In this document: piece by piece, positions 35,046 to 44,568 of the stretch
Position numbering within the stretch: the first letter of the stretch is position 1
Layout: each line of letters opens with the position of its first letter
Assembly: GCA_016875875.1 (NCBI GenBank)
Contig: VGOP01000001.1
Span: 1 to 64,000, forward strand
DNA length: 64,000 nt
Direction of reading: 5' to 3'
Source of the DNA: Chloroflexota bacterium
GTDB taxonomy: Bacteria > Chloroflexota > Dehalococcoidia > GIF9 > UBA5629
Notes under the pieces: model-generated
The model's input: the letters and a program-made list of their open reading frames with translations, nothing else
What the model was told of the DNA's origin: nothing
Database searches by the model: none
Translations under genes and position numbers: made by a program

Positions 35046-36293
35046 ATGCGCATAAAAAATGCCGGTCCTATGTCTGTGGCATTGGCTATTCTGTTGCTTA
35101 TGTTGCCGATGTTGGGTGCTGGCTGTGACTTTATTAACGAGGAAGTCATCCCCACAATTAAATCTCCTGAAATAAATAACCCTCTTTCTTTTAATAATAT
35201 AGGTGTTAAGAATATTGATGGTGAGCTGCCTCCTGAGTTTGATATTCTGGCTGAGGCCTGGAAACAGCTGTCTGAGGACTATGTGGATAAAAGCAAGCTA
35301 GACCCCACAAAGCTGAGCCAAGGTGCAGTCAAGGGCATGGTTGAGGCATTAGATGACCCGTATAGCGGTTATGTTGACCCTGAGAATAAGGAATTGGAGA
35401 TGAGTACCTTTGAGGGGAAATTTGACGGTATTGGTGCTGTTATCAGCATGAAAGATAAACAGCTAACAATCGTGGCACCGATCGCTGATTCTCCTGCGGA
35501 GAAGGCGGGCATCAAAGCCGGAGACAAGATTTTGGAAATTGATGGTCAGTCTACTTCTAAGTTGACTCTGATTGAAGCAACTCTCAAAATTCGTGGACCG
35601 AAAGGCACTTCGGTTAAACTTCTTGTATTGCATGAGGGTGAGACCGAACCAGTGGAAATTCAGATAGTCCGTGGCGAGATAAAGGTAGAGAGCGTTTTCC
35701 TTGAGATGCGCGATGATATTGCCTACATCAGGCTTACCCAGTTCTTAAAATCTACCGGTGGTGAGTTACAAGGTGTTCTAAACGAAGCTATTGATAAGGG
35801 GGCTAAGGGCGTTGTCCTTGACCTTCGCAATAACCCCGGTGGCCTGCTTAATGCGGCTACTGAGGTTGCCAGTCAATTTCTGGCCATGGGAATGGTGGCT
35901 AAGGTTGTGGATGATGAAGGAAGGGAAAGTCCGGTGGCGGTGAAGAGAGGTGGCATAGCTACTTACCTGCCGCTTATCGTCTTGGTGAACAAGGGCAGCG
36001 CCAGTGGCAGTGAGATAGTGGCTGGTGCTCTTCAGGACTATGGACGGGCTAAGCTGGCTGGAAGCCAGACTTTTGGCAAGGGCAGTGTTCAGGTTGTCCG
36101 CGACCTCAGTGACGGCTCAGCGTTGCATATAACCGCTTATCGCTGGCTGACTCCGTTCGGTAGGCCAATAGACGGTGTTGGGCTGAAGCCCGACTTTGTA
36201 CTTGAACTCGAAGATGAGGAGCTTGTGGATTGGGCGATTCAGTATCTGAAAGGTCAGATTAAAACCGAATTGCTGCCGGTTTTTGCAAGCTAA
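35046..36293 (+). CDS. S41 family C-terminal processing peptidase (CtpA-like lipoprotein)
   Basis: 415 aa. A lipoprotein signal with lipobox L-G-A-G-C (C27) anchors it outside the membrane. A PDZ domain (about 125-205, GIGAVIS, SPAEKAGIKAGDKILEIDG) and the S41 core follow. The nucleophile Ser lies in N-K-G-S-A-S-G-S-E (near 320) and the general base Lys in F-G-K-G-S (near 344). It cleaves protein C-termini at the cell surface. GGAGG precedes the ATG. It ends two bases before the convergent hisB stop. Confidence 0.93.
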   Translation: MRIKNAGPMSVALAILLLMLPMLGAGCDFINEEVIPTIKSPEINNPLSFNNIGVKNIDGELPPEFDILAEAWKQLSEDYVDKSKLDPTKLSQGAVKGMVEALDDPYSGYVDPENKELEMSTFEGKFDGIGAVISMKDKQLTIVAPIADSPAEKAGIKAGDKILEIDGQSTSKLTLIEATLKIRGPKGTSVKLLVLHEGETEPVEIQIVRGEIKVESVFLEMRDDIAYIRLTQFLKSTGGELQGVLNEAIDKGAKGVVLDLRNNPGGLLNAATEVASQFLAMGMVAKVVDDEGRESPVAVKRGGIATYLPLIVLVNKGSASGSEIVAGALQDYGRAKLAGSQTFGKGSVQVVRDLSDGSALHITAYRWLTPFGRPIDGVGLKPDFVLELEDEELVDWAIQYLKGQIKTELLPVFAS

Positions 36294-36295
36294 CC

Positions 36296-36886
36296 CTAAC
36301 TCTCGATAGTATCCTTGGTACTTGGTATCCTGCCGGTGATTCTTTCATCGAGGCGAGTTGCCGTATCAAGTGCCCTGGCCAGGGCTTTGAACAGAGCTTC
36401 GGCTTTGTGATGGTCATCAATACCGCTGAGGACTTTGGCGTGGATATTAAGCTTGGCTTCGGAGGCGAGAGAAACGAAGAAATGGCGAATTAGGTCAGCG
36501 GACATTTTTTCGATTCTGGTGCTGCTGAAAGAGGCTTCGAACGCTGCATAACCTCTGCCTCCGATGTCTAAGGCCACTATCGCTAAGGTATCATCCATCG
36601 GCACCACAGCGTGAGCCATCCTGACTATTCCGCTCCTGTCTCCCAGAGCTTGATTTAAAGCTTTGCCTAAAGAGATGGCTACATCTTCAACCACGTGATG
36701 CTGGTCAGCCCCTGTGGCTGAGAGCTTTATATCAAATATTCCGTGCTGCGCCAGTTGACTGAGCATGTGGTCGAAGAACCTGATTCCGGTGGTGATTTCG
36801 AATTGTCCTTTGCCATCGATGTTCAGCTCAACTTTGACGGAAGTCTCCTTGGTTTCCCTGGTCACTTTAGCTTTTCTTTCAGCCAT
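36296..36886 (-). CDS. hisB: imidazoleglycerol-phosphate dehydratase
   Basis: 196 aa, monofunctional form. Metal-binding signatures H-M-L-S-Q-L-A-Q-H-G (near 40), D-Q-H-H-V-V-E-D-V (near 63) and the C-terminal D-D-H-H-K-A-E-A (near 162) are complete. It converts imidazoleglycerol phosphate to imidazoleacetol phosphate, the step before HisC. Last gene of the histidine operon visible here; the hisC gene lies 39 bases upstream. Confidence 0.97.
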   Translation of the reverse strand: MAERKAKVTRETKETSVKVELNIDGKGQFEITTGIRFFDHMLSQLAQHGIFDIKLSATGADQHHVVEDVAISLGKALNQALGDRSGIVRMAHAVVPMDDTLAIVALDIGGRGYAAFEASFSSTRIEKMSADLIRHFFVSLASEAKLNIHAKVLSGIDDHHKAEALFKALARALDTATRLDERITGRIPSTKDTIES

Positions 36887-36925
36887 GTTTTTAACCTCGT
36901 TTCATTTTCTGCGATGGTTGATACT

Positions 36926-38020
36926 TTACCCCGTTTGCTTTAATGCGGCAATCAATGCATCTGTATGTTCTGGCTTGCCCACGCTGATACGCAAGCAGTC
37001 CTTCAACTGCGGCGTATCGAAGTAGCGGACGAAAACCCCTTTCTTTTGCAGTCCTTTGTGTATTATCTTTGCCTTACCATTAAGCACTGAGCAAAGTATG
37101 AAGTTAGCTTGTGATGGATAGATTCTTAACCAGCCAAGCTGGCTGAGTTTGGTTAGCAGCCGTTCTCGCTCATCTATAATAGCGTTAATCGTGCCGCGCA
37201 GATAGCTCATGTCCTTCAGCGATGCTAATGCGGCTACTTGAGCCGCGGCGTTTACATTGTATGGTTGCTTTATTTTCATTAGATATTTGACCATATTGAT
37301 CGGGAAAATGCCGTAGCCGACTCTTAGCCCGGCCAGTCCCGCCCATTTGCTGAAAGTACGAAGGACTATTAAATTTGAGTACTTTGGAACCAGAGGTGCC
37401 ACCGTTACACCGCTGAACTCAAAGTAGGCTTCATCGATTACCACCACAATGGAATTATTCAAAAGCTCCAGAATTACCTGCTCAGGGGTTACATTACCCG
37501 ACGGGTTATTTGGTGAGGCAATAAAAATTACCTTTGTTCGCTTATCTAAAGCTTCTTTTACCGAGGCAATGTCGATGGAGAAATCTTGCTTCCTTGATAT
37601 ACTGACCACTTTGCCACTGCAAACATCGGTGCTGAAAGGATACATACCAAAGGTCGGTGGGCAGTTGATTACCTTGTCTCCAGGTTCAATAAATAGACGC
37701 AGTACGAGGTCAATGAGCTCATCACTGCCGCTACCAGCCAGGATGTATTCCGAGTTTATTCCTGTGTACTCCTCCAGTGCTTTCCTTAGCTCCCTGTGCT
37801 CGGGGTCGGGATAGAGGTGATAGTAGGCATAATCGGCCATGGCCTGTTTTACCCTGGCTGAGCAGCCATACGGGTTTTCATTACCATCTAGTTTGATAAC
37901 TTTTTCCTCGGGAATTTCGACACGCTGGCTCAAGACACCAGTCGGCTCAATGGGTGTATAGGCCTTCATGGCTTTGAGTTCAGGCCTCACTAATCCCTCG
38001 ATATCGTCAGGTGACATCAT
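36926..38020 (-). CDS. hisC: histidinol-phosphate aminotransferase
   Basis: 364 aa. PLP-dependent aminotransferase of class I/II. The Schiff-base Lys sits in R-T-F-S-K-W-A-G-L-A-G-L-R-V-G-Y (near 228). The substrate-binding SPNNPSGN (near 162) and D-E-A-Y-F-E-F (near 196) are kept. It makes L-histidinol phosphate from imidazoleacetol phosphate. Its cofactor could be supplied by the pdxST genes in this window. Gap to hisD is 19 bases. Confidence 0.96.
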   Translation of the reverse strand: MMSPDDIEGLVRPELKAMKAYTPIEPTGVLSQRVEIPEEKVIKLDGNENPYGCSARVKQAMADYAYYHLYPDPEHRELRKALEEYTGINSEYILAGSGSDELIDLVLRLFIEPGDKVINCPPTFGMYPFSTDVCSGKVVSISRKQDFSIDIASVKEALDKRTKVIFIASPNNPSGNVTPEQVILELLNNSIVVVIDEAYFEFSGVTVAPLVPKYSNLIVLRTFSKWAGLAGLRVGYGIFPINMVKYLMKIKQPYNVNAAAQVAALASLKDMSYLRGTINAIIDERERLLTKLSQLGWLRIYPSQANFILCSVLNGKAKIIHKGLQKKGVFVRYFDTPQLKDCLRISVGKPEHTDALIAALKQTG

Positions 38021-38039
38021 TTCTGCTCTTCCCTGTTGG

Positions 38040-39347
38040 TTATAATCTTATCCTTATTGCCTGGGCATGACCCTTGAGTTCTTCAGCCTCAGCTATGGTT
38101 ATGGCTGCTTGCCCCAGTTCTTTCCCGGCAGATTCATCTAAGGCGATAATATTGGTGATCTTAAGGAAATCCTCTACACCGAGCGGGGAGCTGAAATAAG
38201 CACTGCCTCCTGTGGGCAAGACATGGCTAGGTCCGGCGATATAATCACCGAGAGCTACCGGGGAACTACCGCCGATGAAGATACAGCCGGCATTGCGGAT
38301 TTTCTGAATGTAACTGGCAGCGCCGCGTAGCATTAGGGAGACATGCTCCGGAGCATAGAGATTGACTAGTTCAATAGCTTCATCTGGAGTATCAACCAAT
38401 ACTATCATACCTCCGGATCTCAGAGCTTCTGCGGCAATGGTTTGCCGTTCCAATTTTTCCAATTGTTTCTTTATCTCGCTGTTAACAGCCTTAGCTAATT
38501 TGGATGAGGTGGTGATTAAGATTGCCGATGCCTGAGAGTCGTGTTCGGCTTGAGCTATAAGGTCGGCGGCACAAAAAGAGGCATTGGCAGTGTCATCGGC
38601 TGCAATTATTATCTCGCTGGGTCCAGGAAGGCTCTCTATGGCCACTGTCCCATAGACCATTCTCTTGGCTGCAACCACAAAAACGTTGCCTGGGCCACAA
38701 ATCTTATCCACCTTCGGTACCGATTCGGTGCCAAAGGCCAAGGCGGCAATAGCTTGAGCCCCACCTATCTTAAATACGCGATTGACCTTGGCGATGTCAG
38801 CCGCTACCAGGGTCACTGGCGGAATTGTACCATCTTTCCTGGGTGGTGTAACTACAATGAGCTCTTTAACTCCGGCTATCCGGGCTGGAATGGCGGTCAT
38901 CAGTACTGTAGATGGATAAGCAGCGGTGCCACCAGGCACATAAATGCCCACCCTGTTTAATGGGCTGATTTGCCGCCCCACGCCCTGGCTGAGGAAGCTA
39001 GATTCAAGCCTTTGCTTGCACATGGAATGAAACTGTTTTATTCTGTTCGCCGCCAGTTTCAGTGCTGACACTAGCTTCTTGTTCACCTCCTCATAGGCAT
39101 CCGAAATCTCGTTTTTACTTACCTCCAATGAGCTGAGTTCAACTCCATCCAGTTTCTTGGTGTAGCTAAAAAGCGCTTTGTCACCCTTGCCCCGCACCTC
39201 AGCAAGTATGCGTTTTACTATATCCTCGGGCAAGGATTCTTCTCTTCTCGTCCTCGTTTTGGGCTTTGGGGGCAGTGGAAGCCCATAGGAGGGGACAGCT
39301 CTGGTCAATAGAGGCTTTGCCTTTTGAAAACCTTTAACTATTCTCAT
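38040..39347 (-). CDS. hisD: histidinol dehydrogenase
   Basis: 435 aa from ATG 39347, which overlaps the hisG stop by 14 bases; the longer frame starting at 39383 lies in hisG. Signatures: ICGPGNVFVVAAKRMVYG near 235, GPSEIIIAADD, and the zinc/catalytic His of A-P-E-H-V-S-L and GPSHVLPTGG. It catalyses the last two oxidations to histidine. It belongs to the his operon. Confidence 0.96.
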   Translation of the reverse strand: MRIVKGFQKAKPLLTRAVPSYGLPLPPKPKTRTRREESLPEDIVKRILAEVRGKGDKALFSYTKKLDGVELSSLEVSKNEISDAYEEVNKKLVSALKLAANRIKQFHSMCKQRLESSFLSQGVGRQISPLNRVGIYVPGGTAAYPSTVLMTAIPARIAGVKELIVVTPPRKDGTIPPVTLVAADIAKVNRVFKIGGAQAIAALAFGTESVPKVDKICGPGNVFVVAAKRMVYGTVAIESLPGPSEIIIAADDTANASFCAADLIAQAEHDSQASAILITTSSKLAKAVNSEIKKQLEKLERQTIAAEALRSGGMIVLVDTPDEAIELVNLYAPEHVSLMLRGAASYIQKIRNAGCIFIGGSSPVALGDYIAGPSHVLPTGGSAYFSSPLGVEDFLKITNIIALDESAGKELGQAAITIAEAEELKGHAQAIRIRL

Positions 39348-40785
39348 CGTAGTTGCCCTTGGCTGCCCGGCGAAAAATTTCAATCAGAGAGGCTATCCTC
39401 TCCTTTTTGGAGGGGGACTCAAGGCTGGTCTTGTTGCCGATAAGGCAGGCCGTCGATTGAAAAAGAGTGTCCATTATTTTGAGATTATGCTTGGCCAAGG
39501 TTTTTCCAGTCTGGGTGTTTTCTATAAGTAGGTCAGCGTCTTCAGGCAAGAAGGCTTCACTAGCTCCCCAGGTGGGAATCAGTTTATAGTGGCTGACATG
39601 GTTGTCACGAAGATACTTGTCAGCGGTATTTATGTATTCTGAGGCTACTCTAAGTGGTGATAACCTGTCATCCTGTATCTGCTTCAATTGTTCAATATTG
39701 GCCGCAGGCAAGTTCTGGCTGACTACTGCCACTACTTTTACCTCACCGAAGCCGAGGTTTGCAAGTTCTGTAACCGGACTTGAAGGAAAGCGACACAGAT
39801 GGTCAAGTAGCCAGTCTTTGCCTGTTATAGCCAGGTCGAAATTTCCGTTGGCTACCTGAAGCGGCATATCCTGTGGCCTAATAACCTTAGCATTAATCCA
39901 ATCAAGTTTGAAACGTGGGCGTCGCTCCAGACTATCTTCCGCATAGCCTTGTAGTTCCAGTTCAGCTTTGTTGAGTAGTTCTGATGTTGGTGGTTGTTGG
40001 TGTCCATCAGGCAGAGCCAGCCAGACCTTTTCTTGGCTAAAATCAGGGCGGAAATTATTGGAGCTTTTTGTCAATTCAGGTTTGATTTTTAGCCAGGGTT
40101 TGGTTTTCATCTCAAGACCTTGGCTGAAATAGGCTATTATCTGGCTAACGTCCTTGGTTTGCCAGCTCTCTCGATTGGCGATGAGAAAGGCATTGGAGGA
40201 GAGCAGAGTTTTGAGTGGTATTAAGCTCTGCGCTTTTATTTCCGATTCATCTTTTGCCCATAGCACAGCCAGGTCAGCATTCTCCGGTGGATAGGCTTCA
40301 GCGGCTCCCCATACTGGAAAGATTTTGAACCTCCTCAGCCTGAGATTCAAAGCTGCAATCTCTGCCAGATTGGGATATTCAGTTACTATACGCCAGCTAT
40401 ATTGCCCGGTTGACAAATCCTGGAGGCTGGATATGTTTCCGTAGCGACTGGCGGCCAGATAGAGATTTCCTTTGCCGTATTCCAAATCGGCTACCTTTAG
40501 TAGGGCGCTGGTCGGGTACTTAGCCAAAAGCTCTTCAATCCAGTCCAGGCTGCAGATGCCTAAATCATAATTGCCTACAGCTACCTGGATGGGGATGTCC
40601 TTTTCCTGGAATATCTTGGCTGAAAGATGAGGCAGCTTTGTTGATTTGAGTCGATAAACTCGTGTCCCTTGAGTATAGTCTTTGAATTCAAGCTCGGTTT
40701 CTTTTAATAGACAGGTGGTAGCTGGCAGAAGTCTTCCCTTGGGCAAAGCTATGTTAACGTAATCCGATTTGATTTCAGTTAACAA
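39334..40785 (-). CDS. hisG: tandem two-domain ATP phosphoribosyltransferase (HisG-HisG fusion)
   Basis: 483 aa from TTG 40785, which directly follows the hisZ stop; a longer frame to 40896 overlaps hisZ. A short-form HisG is about 210 aa. Here two HisG domains follow one another (8-208 and 253-455) with a 45-residue linker. Copy 1 keeps the N-terminal A-L-P-K-G-R-L (13-19), but the PRPP loop T-G-x-T-L is replaced by K-D-E-S-E-I (178-183). Copy 2 has lost PKGR (P-D-G-H-Q, 259-263) but keeps T-G-K-T-L (426-430). Both keep D-x-G-I/A-I-T-type and E-Y-x-N-x-A segments. It starts histidine synthesis; the chain may work as a pseudodimer with HisZ. Confidence 0.85.
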   Translation of the reverse strand: MLTEIKSDYVNIALPKGRLLPATTCLLKETELEFKDYTQGTRVYRLKSTKLPHLSAKIFQEKDIPIQVAVGNYDLGICSLDWIEELLAKYPTSALLKVADLEYGKGNLYLAASRYGNISSLQDLSTGQYSWRIVTEYPNLAEIAALNLRLRRFKIFPVWGAAEAYPPENADLAVLWAKDESEIKAQSLIPLKTLLSSNAFLIANRESWQTKDVSQIIAYFSQGLEMKTKPWLKIKPELTKSSNNFRPDFSQEKVWLALPDGHQQPPTSELLNKAELELQGYAEDSLERRPRFKLDWINAKVIRPQDMPLQVANGNFDLAITGKDWLLDHLCRFPSSPVTELANLGFGEVKVVAVVSQNLPAANIEQLKQIQDDRLSPLRVASEYINTADKYLRDNHVSHYKLIPTWGASEAFLPEDADLLIENTQTGKTLAKHNLKIMDTLFQSTACLIGNKTSLESPSKKERIASLIEIFRRAAKGNYDENS

Positions 40786-40786
40786 G

Positions 40787-42025
40787 TTACGTCGAGCCTC
40801 CGACCATTTTGATGGCGTCGGCAATAGAAGACGCCTCTTTCTTCTGGTTTCGGGTTTGGTCAATGATAGTAAAAGGCGATTGCTTTTCTGGAACAACGAC
40901 TATCCAGCGCCGGTCCCACTGGCGGCCGCTGAAGTCAAGCTCAGTCACATATCCCGCCTGGCGCAACGCCTCGGCTAGTTGAAAGCTGGTTCTTATTGAG
41001 TCGGGCGTTGCCCTGTCGCATCTAATCAGTATTCCCTGTTCTGTGTTTCGTTTGATTTGGGGCTGAGTCAAAGTAACAAGTGGGTCAACATAGAGAGCGA
41101 AACCACAGGCTGGCGTGTCCTTCCCGCCTATCAGCGTGATGAGGTTGTCATATCTACCACCGCTGCCTATCTTTTCCCCCTTGGTTGAAAACTGGAAGCA
41201 AAGTCCGGTGTAATACTCGAAGCCTCGTGTGGATGTAACGTCAATCTGGTAGTTGCAGCCCAGGGCATCGAGGAGGTTGGCAATTTCAGCGAAGTTATTC
41301 AATGCAGATTTCACATTAACGGGAATCTGAGGCAGGGCCTTCAGGTTTTCCAGGAAACCGCTGGTTTTTCCCCTCAAATCGAGGAACAACGATATCAGCC
41401 TACCGATTTCAGAGTTCGTTGGTTTCGCCTTCGTCAGCACTTGCCAGTTGCCATCAAGAATCTGGTCCAGTAGCCTGACTTCTTCGTCGGGATTCAGTTT
41501 CAATTCATCGAGCAAAGCCTTCAGTACTCCAGCGTGAGATAATTGTATCTGAACATCGTTGGCACCCAGGTTGCGTAGAGTTTCAATAGCCAGCAGTATC
41601 AATTCTACGTCCGATGTCGGTTTATTGCTGCCTATAAGCTCCGCTCCACATTGCCACCGTTCCCTGTTCTCATTACCCGTCTCTTCGAAGGCGAAGACAT
41701 TGGTGACATAGAAAAGTCTGGCTATTGCCTGTTGTGGCAAATTTTCAATGTAGAGCCTGGCGACAGGTATAGTGCCATCTGGTCTCAATACTACTCTTTC
41801 ACCGCTCCAGCCATCCCAATCGAGAAAAGAATATACTTTGCTCAACATATTGGGAGTAAGTGTGCCAGCGGCCGTGAACAGGTGCAGATATTCCAGAGTT
41901 GGAGTCCGCACTTCCTGATAACCCCAACTGAGACACGACTTCCGAAAGACATCCTCTATGTAACGGAATACCTCTGTATCCTTGGGAAGCAAATCCCTAG
42001 CCCCTTTACATTTCTGGTTTGTCAT
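40787..42025 (-). CDS. hisZ: HisZ, regulatory subunit of ATP phosphoribosyltransferase (HisRS paralog)
   Basis: 412 aa. A class II tRNA synthetase-like core with C-terminal anticodon-binding-type domain (about 330-400, GILIRCDR). HisRS motif 2 is changed (E-E-T-G-N-E-N-R-E-R-W in place of the E-x-P-Q-x-G-R-x-R-x-F pattern) and the histidine-A motif reads R-G-F-E-Y-Y-T-G, so synthetase activity is unlikely. It is the first gene of the his operon and lies just before the short-form HisG, which normally needs HisZ for activity and for histidine feedback. A diverged HisRS is the less likely reading. Confidence 0.85.
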   Translation of the reverse strand: MTNQKCKGARDLLPKDTEVFRYIEDVFRKSCLSWGYQEVRTPTLEYLHLFTAAGTLTPNMLSKVYSFLDWDGWSGERVVLRPDGTIPVARLYIENLPQQAIARLFYVTNVFAFEETGNENRERWQCGAELIGSNKPTSDVELILLAIETLRNLGANDVQIQLSHAGVLKALLDELKLNPDEEVRLLDQILDGNWQVLTKAKPTNSEIGRLISLFLDLRGKTSGFLENLKALPQIPVNVKSALNNFAEIANLLDALGCNYQIDVTSTRGFEYYTGLCFQFSTKGEKIGSGGRYDNLITLIGGKDTPACGFALYVDPLVTLTQPQIKRNTEQGILIRCDRATPDSIRTSFQLAEALRQAGYVTELDFSGRQWDRRWIVVVPEKQSPFTIIDQTRNQKKEASSIADAIKMVGGST

Positions 42026-42116
42026 AATTCTAAGCCCTAGCCAAGTTGACCTATTCTACACTAACGAGCTTTCTGCTTCAATTTAGGTTTGCCGTAAAGC
42101 GTCTGCCAATATTGAT

Positions 42117-42192
42117 TGTCATTCTGAGCGCAGCGAAGAATCTCATGGCAGTCTCCCCACCGGGATTGCCACGGCTTTGCCTAGCAATGACA
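42117..42192. repeat. REP-like intergenic repeat
   Basis: Begins TGTCATTCTGAGCGCAGCGA and ends GCAATGACA, so the ends form an inverted TGTCATT/AATGACA pair. The words match the TGTCATTCTGAG...GCGAAG repeats scattered in many environmental genomes. It sits in the 413-base gap 42026-42438 after the his operon promoter region. Confidence 0.6.
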
Positions 42193-42273
42193 TTTTTGGA
42201 GAGACCTCGGTGTTTCGAATTTGGGGAATTCGAATTTTGATATTGTTTGGGATTTGTAAAAGTTACATGTAGC

Positions 42274-42316
42274 CTCGACCCTTCAGGGTCGAGCACCCGA
42301 GGTTAAAACCTCGGGT
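42274..42316. other. two adjacent perfect palindromes
   Basis: CTCGACCC-TTCA-GGGTCGAG (42274-42293) and ACCCGAGGTT-AA-AACCTCGGGT (42295-42316), one base apart. Each can form a stable hairpin in DNA or RNA. They lack T-runs, so a terminator role is doubtful; they are more like small repeat elements. Confidence 0.7.
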
Positions 42317-42396
42317 CTGCATATTTTTGATTAACCTGCACTCAGGGTCAGGTCACGGCCTCACGCTGCATCAGTAAACACTGTCACAACCTGTGT

Positions 42397-42425
42397 TTGC
42401 TGTTAGCTGTTAGGTAAACTATAAT
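42397..42425 (+). promoter_or_regulatory. nfeD promoter, near-leaderless
   Basis: TTGCTG (42397-42402), 17 bases, TATAAT (42420-42425). The GTG start of nfeD at 42439 is 13 bases beyond the -10, so the 5' leader would be only about seven bases. Confidence 0.55.
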
Positions 42426-42438
42426 TAGGCTGCTGACG

Positions 42439-43767
42439 GTGAAAGTACTCAAATCTATACTCAAACTCGGCTATCTTCTTTTTCTGGCCACCTTATGGGT
42501 CATGACTTTTGTGCCCAGTGGGGTCAATGCTGACTCGTCTGACATAGAAATCCTCAGTGTTGATGGCACCATAGTACCTGTGGTTGCCAACTACTTAGAC
42601 CGTGGTATCAGCCGAGCCGAATCCAAAGGTGCTGTTTGCATCATCGAATTGAATACGCCGGGAGGGCTACTTAATGCCACAGAAGGTATCGTGCAGCGGA
42701 TTCTGAATGCCAGAGTGCCGATTGTGGTTTACGTTTCGCCTAGCGGTAGCTGGGCAGCTTCAGCAGGGACTTTCATCACTATAGCGGCGCATGTAGCGGT
42801 TATGGCTCCAGGTACCAGCATCGGGGCGGCACACCCGGTAACTGTCGGCGAGGAAATGCCTGAAGAGGTTTCAAAGAAGGTAACCGAGTATTCTTCTGCC
42901 TGGATTAGGAGCATTGCTGAAGTACGAGGGCGTGACGCTGAACAGGCTGAACTGGCGGTTTCAGAAAGCAAGTCATTCACTGCATCTGAAGCGGTGGAGG
43001 CCGGGCTTATCGATTTTCAGGTTGATGATTTGGAAAGTTTGATTCGCCAGCTCGACGGCAGGGAAGTGACTTTAGTCAGCGGCAAAAAGGTCATTATTGA
43101 TACCACCGACTATGCATTGACTAGAAATGAAATGAATCCTATTGAACGCTTCCTGCATGTCATCAGTGACCCTAATATCGCTTATATCCTGCTCAGTTTG
43201 GCCACCATAGGCTTAATTACAGAGATTTCAAATCCCGGGTTGATATTTCCTGGAGTTGTTGGCGGAATTTGCCTTTTTTTGGCTTTTTATTCCCTGGGTG
43301 TGCTCAACGCATATTGGGCTGGAGTGTTGCTTATACTCCTTGCCTTTGGATTATTTGTGGCTGAGGTTTTCACGCCGACTTTTGGCATACTTACGGCTGG
43401 GGGAATTACCTCGTTGGTTATCGGCTCCCTCGTTTTATTTAGTCATAGCTCGCCAGCAATGGAAGTAAACAGAGGTTTAATTGCCGGGGTGACTATTGGT
43501 ATAGCTGCCTTCATAGTCTTTCTTGTCGGTGCAGTGGTTAGAGGCCAGAGAAGGCAGGTGGCGACTGGTGCTGAAGGGTTAATAGGTAAAGTAGCTATAG
43601 CCAAAACAAGCCTGGCTCCAAAGGGCACGGTTCTCGTTGATGGCGAGCTGTGGAAAGCCGTGATTGACAACGGTAAAGTAGAGTCAGGAGAGGAGGTGAC
43701 GATAACCAAGGTCGAAGGACTGAAATTGTTAGTGACTCAAAGGAAAATTAAAGGGAGGAGAAGATGA
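42439..43767 (+). CDS. NfeD family membrane-bound serine protease (ClpP-class)
   Basis: 442 aa with GTG start. An N-terminal signal anchor (about 10-32) is followed by a ClpP-like protease domain with the Ser in [11 protein letters not shown] (about 97-107) and the Lys in S-E-S-K-S-F-T-A (about 175-182), the Ser-Lys dyad seen in the archaeal 1510-N proteases. Four membrane helices (about 245-365) and a C-terminal OB-fold NfeD domain (about 375-435) follow. It is overlapped by four bases with a slipin gene, the classical partner and likely substrate. Confidence 0.93.
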   Translation: MKVLKSILKLGYLLFLATLWVMTFVPSGVNADSSDIEILSVDGTIVPVVANYLDRGISRAESKGAVCIIELNTPGGLLNATEGIVQRILNARVPIVVYVSPSGSWAASAGTFITIAAHVAVMAPGTSIGAAHPVTVGEEMPEEVSKKVTEYSSAWIRSIAEVRGRDAEQAELAVSESKSFTASEAVEAGLIDFQVDDLESLIRQLDGREVTLVSGKKVIIDTTDYALTRNEMNPIERFLHVISDPNIAYILLSLATIGLITEISNPGLIFPGVVGGICLFLAFYSLGVLNAYWAGVLLILLAFGLFVAEVFTPTFGILTAGGITSLVIGSLVLFSHSSPAMEVNRGLIAGVTIGIAAFIVFLVGAVVRGQRRQVATGAEGLIGKVAIAKTSLAPKGTVLVDGELWKAVIDNGKVESGEEVTITKVEGLKLLVTQRKIKGRRR

Positions 43768-44525
43768 ATCTAATTCTTATTTTTGGCATTGCTATAGCAG
43801 CCATAATACTCCTGGCAGCGGCTATCAGGATTGTCAACGAGTATGAGCGCGGTGTTGTCTTCCGCTTGGGACGGTATGTTGGTGTTAGGGGACCCGGGCT
43901 TATCTTTCTAATTCCGTTTATCGAACGGATGGTCAAGATTGACCTCCGCGTTGTCACCATGGATGTCCCGACCCAGGAATGCATCACACTGGATACGGTT
44001 TCTGTTAAAGTTGATGCCGTGGTCTATTTCAGGGTTATGAAGCCTGAAGATGCTGTGCTCAATGTGGAGCAGTACATTAGAGCTGCTTCGCTGCTTTCAC
44101 AAACCACTCTACGAAACGTTGTGGGCCAGTCTGAGCTCGAAGACCTGCTGGCTCATCGAGACAAAGTCAACGAAAAGCTCCAGACACTGATTGATGAAGG
44201 AACAGAGCCGTGGGGAATAAAGGTGAGCATGGTGGAGGTCAGAGACGTTCAGCTGCCCGATACGATGCAGCGGGCGATGGCAGCTCAGGCTGAAGCTGAG
44301 CGAGAAAGGCGAGCTAAGATTGTGCACGCTGAGGGTGAAGCTCAGGCTGCGGAGAAGCTGGCTCAGGCGGCTAAGATTATCGGCAGTCAACCATCTGCCC
44401 TTCAGCTTCGCTATCTTCAGACTCTGACCCAGATTTCTACTGAGAAAACTAATACAATAGTATTTCCCTTGCCAATAGACTTGATAACGCCTTTGCTCGG
44501 TAAGACCAGTGAGTCGAAGAAGTAG
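43764..44525 (+). CDS. slipin / stomatin-like SPFH protein
   Basis: 253 aa. One N-terminal hydrophobic helix (about 3-20) and an SPFH/band-7 domain (about 20-190) with [17 protein letters not shown] coiled region with [12 protein letters not shown] (about 175-187) and a hydrophobic end ([11 protein letters not shown]) follow. It assembles as a ring at the membrane and is cleaved by the partner NfeD protease in archaeal homologs. The ATG overlaps the nfeD stop (ATGA). Confidence 0.95.
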   Translation: MNLILIFGIAIAAIILLAAAIRIVNEYERGVVFRLGRYVGVRGPGLIFLIPFIERMVKIDLRVVTMDVPTQECITLDTVSVKVDAVVYFRVMKPEDAVLNVEQYIRAASLLSQTTLRNVVGQSELEDLLAHRDKVNEKLQTLIDEGTEPWGIKVSMVEVRDVQLPDTMQRAMAAQAEAERERRAKIVHAEGEAQAAEKLAQAAKIIGSQPSALQLRYLQTLTQISTEKTNTIVFPLPIDLITPLLGKTSESKK

Positions 44526-44533
44526 TTAGACTG

Positions 44534-44567
44534 TTACCCCCTGTCACCCATAAGGGGCAGGGGGTAA
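44534..44567. terminator. hairpin between convergent slipin and birA genes
   Basis: TTACCCCCTG (44534-44543) pairs with CAGGGGGTAA (44558-44567). There is no long T-run, so termination strength is uncertain, but the position between two convergent stops fits. Confidence 0.5.
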
Positions 44568-44568
44568 A

